Source: Candidatus Kerfeldbacteria bacterium (GTDB lineage Bacteria; Patescibacteriota; Patescibacteriia; PEXW01). From it: a DNA stretch of 7,515 nt. Below the pieces are notes generated by a model. That model did no database searches. It was not told the origin of the DNA and was given only the letters and a program-made list of their open reading frames with translations. Of this stretch, positions 1 through 5,525 are shown one piece after another. Location of the stretch: assembly GCA_903867845.1 (NCBI GenBank), contig CAIPSZ010000156.1, positions 1 to 7,515 of the forward strand, given 5' to 3'. Both the position numbers and the translations under genes were made by a program. Each line of letters begins with the position of its first letter. Position 1 is the stretch's first letter.

Positions 1-57
1 CAGTACCAGGAGGCGCAGCGCCTTGTCAATTTGCTGGAAAACAATACATTTCTTCAA
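1..57 (-). CDS. Partial unknown protein, N-terminus only (TTG start)
   Basis: This is the first 19 codons of a gene that continues past the left edge. It reads MKKCIVFQQIDKALRLLVL with the TTG start read as Met. The start is chosen because a perfect AGGAGG lies 7 nt upstream (65-70). The nearby ATG at 49-47 is in another frame and hits a stop after seven codons. The gene follows sufD on the same strand after a 63-nt gap, so it may belong to the SUF operon. The N-terminus, two lysines and then a rather hydrophobic stretch, does not look to me like SufS, SufU or SufT. Too little is present to name a family, and the call depends on the ribosome binding site and the open frame alone. Confidence 0.45.
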   Translation of the reverse strand, partial: MKKCIVFQQIDKALRLLVL

Positions 58-64
58 AGTTCAA

Positions 65-70
65 CCTCCT
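65..70 (-). promoter_or_regulatory. Strong Shine-Dalgarno AGGAGG
   Basis: AGGAGG on the minus strand sits 7 nt before the TTG codon at 57-55. It is the main evidence that a further gene starts here, downstream of sufD. Confidence 0.55.
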
Positions 71-120
71 ACACAATGCTTTTTTCTGAAACTGCAGCTT
101 AATTCCGCATTTGTAATGTG

Positions 121-897
121 TCAATCTGCTGGCAAAAATGGTTTGCACAGCGCTTCGGGTACGCGTTTTAAAGCTGGCGTGAGAAATCCGGCGACGATGA
201 GTGCCCGGGCTTGGTCATACGGAATACCACGGCTCGTCAGGTAGAAGATCTGTTCATCATTGAGACGACTCGTGGTAGAACCGTGCGAGGCTTTCACGTC
301 ATTTGCCTCAATTTCCAATGTTGGAAGAGAATCAGCGACGGCATCATCGAGGAGGAGGACGTCATCACGGTAGTAGGATTTGGTCTGCTGGGCGCCTTCG
401 GCAATTTTAATGAGCCCGGTGAATACGCCGCGTGCGTGCTCTTCGTACACGCCACGCACGTACACGTCGCCGTGCGTGTGCGGCACAGTGTGCTCGAGGA
501 CAACCTGGCAACGGTGGTGTTCACTGCCACGACCGTGGTACATGCCGGTGAACGACGCGCTGGCTCCTTCACCAGCGAGTACGGCGTGCACGTCGGTATC
601 CAACCTGCTCCCGCCCATGGCGCGGTCAATGAGGTGGAGCTGGCTATCCTTCCCCAACGTTGCCCGGACGTTGAGCACGCGGAAGGCATCTTCGGCGTAC
701 GTTGCGGCCGTGAGCACGGTGAGGTTTGCGCCATCAGCGAGGGTGATGTCCACGTTCGTCAGCCCGGATTTCGGTGACAGCGTGAGCTCACGCGTTTCGC
801 CAGCACCAAGGTGGAGGCCTTCACCGTGCAACGGCAAATGCTCTGGTAGCGCGCGGAGCGGGTCATTCTTGAGTTTGGCAAGTTGTAGGTTGCTCAT
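121..897 (-). CDS. sufD: SufD, compact form, Fe-S assembly scaffold subunit
   Basis: SufD partners SufB and SufC in the cytosolic SufBC2D complex that assembles Fe-S clusters and helps iron entry. This 258-residue protein has the beta-helix core and the C-terminal helical region of the SufB/SufD family. The landmark stretch EIEANDVKASHGST is at about residues 195-208, followed by SRGIPYDQARALIVAGF (222-238). His205 matches the essential His360 of E. coli SufD. The preceding residue pattern is ASHG where many SufD proteins have CSHG. Typical SufD proteins are about 400-440 residues, so this one lacks most of the N-terminal region. The start codon overlaps the sufB stop (ATGA) and has AAGGGAG 6 nt upstream (904-910), so the short form looks genuine rather than a misplaced start. 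It is co-transcribed with sufB and probably translationally coupled to it. Confidence 0.93.
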   Translation of the reverse strand: MSNLQLAKLKNDPLRALPEHLPLHGEGLHLGAGETRELTLSPKSGLTNVDITLADGANLTVLTAATYAEDAFRVLNVRATLGKDSQLHLIDRAMGGSRLDTDVHAVLAGEGASASFTGMYHGRGSEHHRCQVVLEHTVPHTHGDVYVRGVYEEHARGVFTGLIKIAEGAQQTKSYYRDDVLLLDDAVADSLPTLEIEANDVKASHGSTTSRLNDEQIFYLTSRGIPYDQARALIVAGFLTPALKRVPEALCKPFLPAD

Positions 898-2276
898 CCC
901 ACGCTCCCTTCCATTTCCAAACGAATGAGTCGATTCAATTCCACGGCATATTCAAGTGGCAACTCTTTTGCTACCGGTTCTATAAATCCTTGCACGATGA
1001 GACTCCGCGCTTCCTGGTCGGGAATCCCACGAGATTGCAAGTAGAAGAGCTGCTCCTCGCCGATCTTCCCCACGCTCGCCTCGTGCGCCACGGCCACGTC
1101 AGACTCGCGAATGTCCATGGTGGGGTACGTGTCGGAACGGGAGGATGCGTCCAGCAGCAGTGCATCGCACACGACCGAGGATTTGCACCCCCGCATGCCT
1201 TTGGGAATCTGCACCAAGCCGCGGTACGACGTGCGACCACGCTCCTTGCTAATCGATTTCGAAATAATGGTTGAGGATGTATCCGGCGCGCCGTGAATGG
1301 CTTTCGCGCCCACGTCCTGGTGCTGGCCATCGCCGGCGAATGCGACGGAGAGCACGTCTCCCCGCGCCCCGCGTCCGAGCAGGTACACGCTGGGGTACTT
1401 CATGGTGAGCTTGCTCCCCAGGTTGCCGTCCACCCATTCCATGGTCGCGTCCTCGTACACGAAGGCACGCTTGGTCACCAAGTTGTACACGTTCTTCGAC
1501 CAGTTCTGCACCGTTGTGTAGCGCACGCGCGCGCCTTTTTTCACAATGATTTCCACCACCGCGGCGTGCAAGCTATCGGCCGAGTACACCGGCGCGGTGC
1601 AGCCTTCCACGTAGTGCACTTCACTTCCCTCCTCAGCAATGATGAGGGTGCGCTCGAACTGGCCGGCGTTCGGCGCGTTAATGCGGAAGTACGCCTGCAG
1701 CGGGATCTGGACCTTCTTCCCTGCCGGCACGTACACGAAGCTCCCGCCGCTCCATACGGCGGTATTCAGCGCCGAAAAAATGTTGTCACCTGCTGGGACG
1801 ACGGTACCGAAGTACTGCTTGAGAATGTCCGGGTGCTGCTTGAGCGCCGTGTCCATATCCAGAAAGATAATGCCCTGGTCTTCCAAGTTCTTCTTCAACG
1901 AGTGGTACACGGCTTCGGATTCGTACTGCGCCATGACTCCAGCCAGGTACTTCTGCTCGGCTTGCGGGATGCCAATGCGGTCGTAGGTTTTGCGTATATC
2001 CGCAGGCACATCATCCCAAGATTGAGCAACCTTGTCGGATGTCCGCAGGAAGTAGTGAATCTTTTGAAAATCGATATCCGAAAGTTTGCCGCCCCATGTT
2101 GGGATGCGCTTCTTCATGAACGTCTCCAAAGCCCGTAAACGATTCTCCCGCATCCAGGTTGGCTCATGCTTGGTATGCGAAATCGTCTCAACAACCGTTG
2201 TGGAGAGCCCGGGCTTAGATAGCGCTTGGTACAGGATTGGGTCGGCGACGTCGTTGTCTTTCAGCGCGGTGGTCAC
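894..2276 (-). CDS. sufB: SufB, Fe-S cluster assembly scaffold protein
   Basis: SufB is the main scaffold subunit of SufBC2D; it accepts persulfide sulfur from the desulfurase and holds the nascent Fe-S cluster. The 460-residue protein matches the family over its whole length: an N-terminal helical part (about 1-150), a right-handed beta-helix core, and the conserved C-terminus with SRGIPDQEARSLIVQGFIEP (415-434) and a final MEGSVG. Cys370 in the VVCDALLLD stretch corresponds to E. coli Cys405, and Glu399 in AHEASV to Glu434; both pairs are 29 residues apart. Cys226 in EGCTAP corresponds to Cys254, the proposed sulfur entry site. The start is GTG, chosen because AAGGAGG lies 7 nt upstream and because the conserved N-terminal part follows directly. 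It overlaps the sufC stop (GTGA) and ends in an ATGA overlap with sufD, the usual arrangement for coupled expression of complex subunits. Confidence 0.97.
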   Translation of the reverse strand: MTTALKDNDVADPILYQALSKPGLSTTVVETISHTKHEPTWMRENRLRALETFMKKRIPTWGGKLSDIDFQKIHYFLRTSDKVAQSWDDVPADIRKTYDRIGIPQAEQKYLAGVMAQYESEAVYHSLKKNLEDQGIIFLDMDTALKQHPDILKQYFGTVVPAGDNIFSALNTAVWSGGSFVYVPAGKKVQIPLQAYFRINAPNAGQFERTLIIAEEGSEVHYVEGCTAPVYSADSLHAAVVEIIVKKGARVRYTTVQNWSKNVYNLVTKRAFVYEDATMEWVDGNLGSKLTMKYPSVYLLGRGARGDVLSVAFAGDGQHQDVGAKAIHGAPDTSSTIISKSISKERGRTSYRGLVQIPKGMRGCKSSVVCDALLLDASSRSDTYPTMDIRESDVAVAHEASVGKIGEEQLFYLQSRGIPDQEARSLIVQGFIEPVAKELPLEYAVELNRLIRLEMEGSVG

Positions 2277-3004
2277 GCGGCAACCTCCTTGTAGCCCACG
2301 CGCTCAATATCGTACGCCAGTTCTTTGGTCCCGGTCTGCACCACGTGGCCAGCCACCAGCACGTGCACGCGGTCAGGCTGGACGAATTCCAGGATGCGCG
2401 AGTAGTGCGTGACCAGGAGCACACCCGTCCCCTGTTGCTTCGCGCGGTTAATCCCGGCGGAGACGATTTTCAAAGCGTCCACATCCAAACCCGAATCCGT
2501 TTCATCCAGAATTGCGTACATAGGTTGGAGTACCGCGAGTTGGAGCATTTCCATACGCTTCTTCTCCCCACCCGAGAAGCCTTCGTTAATCGCGCGCTTG
2601 GCAAAGGTGGGGTCAATGCTCAAGTCGTCCATGGCCTGCTTCAAGCGTGCGGAAAACGCTTTGTGGTCGAGCTTCCCGTCGTGCAAACTCCGCCAGGCAG
2701 TGCGGAGAAAATTCTGCACCGAAACACCAGGAATTTCTACTGGATACTGGAAGGAGAGGAAGAGTCCAGCCTGGGCGCGCGCTTCCGGTTTAGCGCTCGT
2801 CACATCCTTGCCATCGACGACAATTTGCCCGCCGGTTATTGCGTAGTGCGGGTGACCCATGAGCGCATTTGCCAAGGTCGACTTTCCGGAACCATTCGGG
2901 CCCATCAAGGCGTGCACTTCGCCCTTTGGAATTTCCAGATTGACGCTATGTAAAATCTCCCGGCCTTCGACCTGGACCTTGAGGTCACGGACGAGCAGGG
3001 ACAT
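2273..3004 (-). CDS. sufC: SufC, ABC-type ATPase of the SUF complex
   Basis: SufC is a soluble ABC ATPase that binds SufB and SufD; its ATP-driven dimerisation remodels the scaffold during Fe-S cluster assembly. It is not a transporter. The 243-residue length is normal. Walker A GPNGSGKST is at 35-43, the Q-loop glutamine at 86 (SFQYP), the signature FSGGEKKR at 143-150, Walker B plus D-loop AILDETDSGLD at 164-174, and the switch histidine at 200 (VTHYSRIL). The FSGGEKKR signature and LDETDSGLD are typical of SufC and set it apart from transport ATPases. The ATG lies 5 nt after the stop of the Rrf2 gene with no clear Shine-Dalgarno in between, so it may depend on reinitiation by ribosomes finishing the regulator. 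Confidence 0.97.
   Translation of the reverse strand: MSLLVRDLKVQVEGREILHSVNLEIPKGEVHALMGPNGSGKSTLANALMGHPHYAITGGQIVVDGKDVTSAKPEARAQAGLFLSFQYPVEIPGVSVQNFLRTAWRSLHDGKLDHKAFSARLKQAMDDLSIDPTFAKRAINEGFSGGEKKRMEMLQLAVLQPMYAILDETDSGLDVDALKIVSAGINRAKQQGTGVLLVTHYSRILEFVQPDRVHVLVAGHVVQTGTKELAYDIERVGYKEVAA
2284..2290 (-). promoter_or_regulatory. Shine-Dalgarno AAGGAGG deciding the sufB GTG start
   Basis: AAGGAGG on the minus strand lies inside the end of sufC, 7 nt before GTG at 2276-2274. It supports the non-ATG start of sufB and the 4-nt overlap with the sufC stop. Confidence 0.75.
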
Positions 3005-3009
3005 AGCTG

Positions 3010-3402
3010 CTAGAGGACGCTCGCCAGCGTCGTTTCATTCAGCACCGCGTGCAGTTTGCGGTGCAAGGTGGTCCAGTGCGGTTTCATTGGGCAGTCTTCG
3101 GCGCGCGAGCACTCTTTCCCGGCTTCCGTGCAACGCACTGGCGTGAGTGGCCCTTCCAGCAGCTCTATGACATTGATAATTTTAATCGTCGCCGGCTTCT
3201 TGGCTAGCGTGTAGCCACCCTGCACGCCTTCCCGGCTCACCAGGTAGCCACCTTTCTTCAGGTCACCGGCGAGCCGGCTCATGTACCGGTACGGCAAGTG
3301 CTGCTCTTTAGCGATGATGCGGAGCGAGGAAAAGCCCTCTCGCTTGGCTAAGGCGCGGAGCAAGAGAATGGCGTAGTCGGCTCGGGTGGAGATGAATGCC
3401 AT
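3010..3402 (-). CDS. Rrf2/IscR-family Fe-S-type transcriptional regulator
   Basis: A 130-residue winged helix-turn-helix protein of the Rrf2 family, which includes IscR. The N-terminus (ISTRADYAILLLRALAK) and the helix-turn-helix and wing region (about 27-68, with SREGVQGGYTLA) are typical. Three cysteines, Cys91, Cys98 and Cys104, are spaced x6 and x5, close to the Cys92/98/104 cluster ligands of E. coli IscR; His109 lies just after and could be the fourth ligand (His107 in IscR). This suggests binding of a labile [2Fe-2S] cluster and sensing of Fe-S status. As first gene of the rrf2-sufCBD operon it most likely regulates its own operon, probably through the direct repeats at 3412-3435. It could instead respond to another signal, but the cysteines and the gene neighbours favour Fe-S sensing. 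The start has only a weak GAG upstream. Confidence 0.93.
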   Translation of the reverse strand: MAFISTRADYAILLLRALAKREGFSSLRIIAKEQHLPYRYMSRLAGDLKKGGYLVSREGVQGGYTLAKKPATIKIINVIELLEGPLTPVRCTEAGKECSRAEDCPMKPHWTTLHRKLHAVLNETTLASVL

Positions 3403-3411
3403 ATAAACTCG

Positions 3412-3435
3412 TAGTTAAGTAGCATTAGTTTAGTA
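3412..3435 (-). promoter_or_regulatory. Direct-repeat operator candidate for the Rrf2 regulator
   Basis: Two 10-bp direct repeats, TACTAAACTA (3435-3426) and TACTTAACTA (3421-3412), differ at one position and are set 14 bp apart. Each is a near-palindrome. The first contains the predicted -10 hexamer and the second covers the predicted transcription start, a position where a bound protein would block RNA polymerase. The nearest DNA-binding protein gene is the Rrf2 regulator immediately downstream. The operator role is inferred from position and repetition. Confidence 0.5.
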
Positions 3436-3455
3436 CTCCTCTCAAAAACCCGCAA
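3427..3455 (-). promoter_or_regulatory. Predicted promoter of the rrf2-suf operon
   Basis: Reading the minus strand, TTGCGG (3455-3450) is followed after exactly 17 nt by TAAACT (3432-3427). These match the sigma-70 consensus at 3 of 6 and 4 of 6 positions. Transcription would start near 3420, giving a leader of about 18 nt before the ATG at 3402. The match is modest; the correct spacing and the overlap with the direct repeats add weight. Confidence 0.4.
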
Positions 3456-3461
3456 GTCTGC

Positions 3462-3490
3462 ATTGTGCTCAGTAAAAAGGACCTCACAAT
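3462..3490. repeat. Inverted repeat ATTGTG-N17-CACAAT upstream of rrf2
   Basis: Perfect 6-bp arms at 3462-3467 and 3485-3490 flank a 17-nt spacer. The repeat lies just upstream of the predicted rrf2 -35 hexamer and 20 bases after the lipoprotein stop codon. It could be a second regulatory site or a poor terminator for the lipoprotein gene; the only T-run (five T on the minus strand) is inside the spacer, not after the arm. Arms this short can also arise by chance. Confidence 0.25.
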
Positions 3491-3509
3491 CGCTCGACGC
3501 GTGGGATTT

Positions 3510-4559
3510 CTAGGATTTGATCACCCGTAATGTCCAGGTCGCTAAACCCTCATCCGTAATCGTCAGGGTGTGCAAGCCTTCGCTGATGTCGGCGGTCATG
3601 GTCTGGTTGGTAATTGCCTCGAACGACTTTGCAACCTTCCCGTTCAGGACGAGATCGAGGTTATCAATGCTAAGCATGACTTTCCCCTTACTCACGCCCA
3701 GGGCGAAGCTGTAGTTCGTGCTCGTGGGGAAATCCACAATGAACTGGTTCTGGTTGGTTGCGTGAATTGCGCCGATGCTGTCATCAACGAAACCGTCGAT
3801 GCTAAAGGGTGGCGTCGGTGGTGGGTAGACGGTCATGACGCCAGTGAGGTTGCTCGTGGAGAAGTAGTGCTTGCCGCGGGTAAAATCCTGGCCCGCGAGC
3901 CATACCTTCCCACTGGCGTACGTACCGTTGAGCAGCTGGAAGGAAACGTCGAGGGCGAGCATTGGGCCGGACGTATCCTGCCCTCGGGTAAAGCTCACGC
4001 CGTAGTTCACGCTTGCGAGCGCGATGTTCGAGACAAGTGGAATGGTCGTTGTGCCTTGCCCTTTCACGGCCGTGAATGAGAAGCTCTGCGCCGCGCGGAA
4101 CGGCGTGGAGCGAACGGCAACCGGCGTATTCGTGGTGGGGATACTCTGGAGTTGCTCCAGGACTTTTGGATCCTTATCTGGTGGCAAGAGCGGGTCGTAC
4201 CCAGTTGCGACTTCTTCACCATCCGGGTACCCATCATTATCCGTATCCGGATTGAGTGGATCCGTGTGGTACTTTAATTCCTGCGCGTTCGTCAGACTGT
4301 CTTTGTCAGGATCAGCATTGGGGTCAAGTAGCGCGGGATTCGCATTGGTATTCGCGTTCCCATTTGCGTTACCGTTGGTCACGCTCGCATTCGCATTGCT
4401 CGCACTGTTCGTGTTTTGATTTGCGTTGCCCGTTGCATTGACGTTTGCATTGCCATTCCCGTTCACGTTTGCGGGTGTCGCCTTCTTCCCGCACGCCGAA
4501 AGTCCCACGGCTAGGCCGAAGCAGAGCATGCACGTCATGATGAAGGTACGGCGTTTCAT
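3510..4559 (-). CDS. Lipoprotein with Asn-rich linker and TSP3-like calcium loops
   Basis: A 349-residue predicted lipoprotein. The signal peptide at 1-22 ends in the lipobox LSAC with Cys23 as the lipidation site. A low-complexity linker of mainly Asn, Ala and Gly (31-74) leads to two calcium-binding-type loops. Loop one has D83-x-D85-x-D87 with E94. Loop two has D105-x-D107-x-D109-G-Y with D113 and E116, the thrombospondin type 3 repeat or dockerin-like pattern. The remainder (about 140-349) is rich in alternating hydrophobic and polar residues and looks like beta-sheet; I do not recognise its family. The likely layout is a membrane anchor, a flexible spacer, a Ca-stabilised neck and a surface-exposed globular domain. 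It begins 41 nt after the stop of the exported glycosidase-like gene, so the two may be co-transcribed. The start is taken at MKRR; the G-run before it is too close to act as a Shine-Dalgarno. Confidence 0.85.
   Translation of the reverse strand: MKRRTFIMTCMLCFGLAVGLSACGKKATPANVNGNGNANVNATGNANQNTNSASNANASVTNGNANGNANTNANPALLDPNADPDKDSLTNAQELKYHTDPLNPDTDNDGYPDGEEVATGYDPLLPPDKDPKVLEQLQSIPTTNTPVAVRSTPFRAAQSFSFTAVKGQGTTTIPLVSNIALASVNYGVSFTRGQDTSGPMLALDVSFQLLNGTYASGKVWLAGQDFTRGKHYFSTSNLTGVMTVYPPPTPPFSIDGFVDDSIGAIHATNQNQFIVDFPTSTNYSFALGVSKGKVMLSIDNLDLVLNGKVAKSFEAITNQTMTADISEGLHTLTITDEGLATWTLRVIKS
4338..4469 (-). repeat. Degenerate hexamer tract coding the Asn/Ala/Gly linker
   Basis: This stretch encodes residues 31-74 of the lipoprotein, in which Asn alternates with Ala, Gly, Val or Thr. 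At the DNA level it is a run of imperfect 6-bp units of the type AAYGCR, with many synonymous changes between units. Such tracts can change length by replication slippage, but here the units have diverged enough that slippage is probably slow. Confidence 0.7.
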
Positions 4560-4580
4560 ACCCCCAGGATACCATGCGTC

Positions 4581-4602
4581 AGCAGTTCAGAAAACAACTG
4601 CT
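4581..4602 (-). other. Hairpin overlapping the glycosidase stop codon
   Basis: Perfect 7-bp arms AGCAGTT and AACTGCT flank an 8-nt loop. On the minus strand the 5' arm begins with the last two bases of the TAG stop (4603-4601). No T-run follows, so it is not a standard intrinsic terminator. It lies in the 41-nt gap before the lipoprotein start, where it might act as a partial terminator or protect the upstream 3' end. Confidence 0.35.
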
Positions 4603-5452
4603 ACTTCACCAGGGTTTCGGAAAACAGCAGGGCGTTTGGGATGTTGCGACCGGGCCCCACGCGGTACTTCCCGATGTAGTAGAGTGCTGATGAGCCACCA
4701 CCGTCCAGGTTCATGGCGTACTCCATCTTGAACGCACTCATGACGGCGGCGAGATCAAGAACGGTCGCCCCACTGGCAACGATGAGGTAGGCGTTCTTCC
4801 CTTTGAACCCTAAACCACTGCGATTGCCCTTCGCCGTACGCTGCTTGGTATCGAGCTGGTTGGATTGGACGACAACTTGACCGTTCACAATGAGTGCTGG
4901 GTCATTGGAGATGAGCGCGGTAAGCTTCGTCTGGTACTGCGCTTCAAAGGCGGTTTGCCCCGGCCACTCCCGTGCTTCGCGGTAGAAGTGCCAGTGGTTT
5001 TCCGTATCGAATGCCACGAGCGGACCATGGTTGAACTTGTTCTGGTGAATGTTCACGAACGTATTGCGCACGGTGTTGTAGACCATCCAGAAGTACGTAC
5101 CGTACTGCCCCGCACAGGCGGCGTAGTCGTACGGGCAGAAGTACGAACCGTTGATTCCGGCAAATCCCTGCACGCGCTGGACGTACTTGAGCAGCGGGGA
5201 AACGGGACAGTTGTTCGTGCAGTCGTACGCGGACCCGGTGAGCGAGTAGATGTGGAGCTTGGGATTCGCCAGGTTGATAGCGACCACGTTTGCCGTAAAC
5301 GTCCCGCGACTCGTTTGAATGCTCCAAAGGCGCCAGGATGAATTTGGCGTCGCGACAGACGTTGGGGTGGTAACGGTCACTGCCTCCACCGTGGGCGCAA
5401 AGATGGTGAAGCCTAGTACCGCAACGGCAAGGAGGAGAAGGGCTTTCCGCAT
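4601..5452 (-). CDS. Exported phosphodiester glycosidase family protein (NAGPA-like)
   Basis: A 283-residue protein of the phosphodiester glycosidase family (Pfam PF09992), related to the domain of mammalian N-acetylglucosamine-1-phosphodiester alpha-N-acetylglucosaminidase; bacterial members are thought to act on sugar-phosphodiester bonds of envelope polymers. A signal peptide covers about residues 1-24, ending VEA. Family landmarks are GINGSYF (99-105), NHGPLVAFD (141-149), the DPALIVNGQVV strand (184-194), RTAKGNRSGLGF (205-216) and the hallmark NLDGGGSS (248-255). Four cysteines (78, 82, 106, 113) could form disulfides outside the membrane. An in-frame upstream start at 5560 would add 36 residues before the signal peptide and run through the divergent promoter region, so ATG at 5452 is preferred. 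No Shine-Dalgarno is evident at this start. The exact substrate cannot be read from the sequence. Confidence 0.88.
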   Translation of the reverse strand: MRKALLLLAVAVLGFTIFAPTVEAVTVTTPTSVATPNSSWRLWSIQTSRGTFTANVVAINLANPKLHIYSLTGSAYDCTNNCPVSPLLKYVQRVQGFAGINGSYFCPYDYAACAGQYGTYFWMVYNTVRNTFVNIHQNKFNHGPLVAFDTENHWHFYREAREWPGQTAFEAQYQTKLTALISNDPALIVNGQVVVQSNQLDTKQRTAKGNRSGLGFKGKNAYLIVASGATVLDLAAVMSAFKMEYAMNLDGGGSSALYYIGKYRVGPGRNIPNALLFSETLVK

Positions 5453-5462
5453 AGAGCCATGG

Positions 5463-5491
5463 TAGCATGGTACCTGAACTGCATATATACT
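5463..5491 (+). promoter_or_regulatory. Weak predicted promoter of the flavoprotein-ABC operon
   Basis: TATACT at 5486-5491 matches the -10 consensus at 5 of 6 positions. The hexamer 17 nt upstream (5463-5468, TAGCAT) is a poor -35. Transcription would begin near 5498 and leave about 28 nt before the ATG at 5526. The same AT-rich patch (5483-5493) read on the minus strand gives TAGTATATAT, which could serve as a -10 for the divergent glycosidase gene. The 73-bp region 5453-5525 must hold the promoters of both genes, unless transcription enters from further away. Confidence 0.35.
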
Positions 5492-5525
5492 AGGTAACTC
5501 CTTCTCCTTAGCACGCACGACCTCT

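Noticed and set aside
11..23. 13-bp near-palindrome AGGCGCAGCGCCT
   Set aside because: It lies inside the partial coding frame (Lys-Ala-Leu-Arg-Leu codons), has a one-base centre that cannot form a loop, and is short enough to be chance.
431..478. Alternating CGTGCGTG and CACGCAC segments in sufD that could form competing hairpins
   Set aside because: They fall in well-conserved coding sequence and follow from repeated Val, Tyr, Arg and His codons with G/C-ending usage. Nothing suggests a regulatory role.
211..777. Plus-strand open frame of 188 codons opposite sufD
   Set aside because: It is antisense to sufD with no recognisable domain. The minus-strand frame carries the family motifs and the Shine-Dalgarno.
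1293..2138. Long open frame of 281 codons on the plus strand, opposite sufB
   Set aside because: It lies wholly antisense to a clearly conserved sufB and its translation has no recognisable motif. High G+C and codon bias in sufB readily open the opposite frames.
2273..3004. SufC as an ABC transporter ATPase
   Set aside because: The FSGGEKKR signature, LDETDSGLD motif and position between an Rrf2 gene and sufB identify it as the soluble SUF ATPase.
3440..3509. Possible intrinsic terminator after the lipoprotein gene
   Set aside because: A run of five T is present on the minus strand, but no stable GC-rich stem lies directly before it, so a terminator call is not supported.
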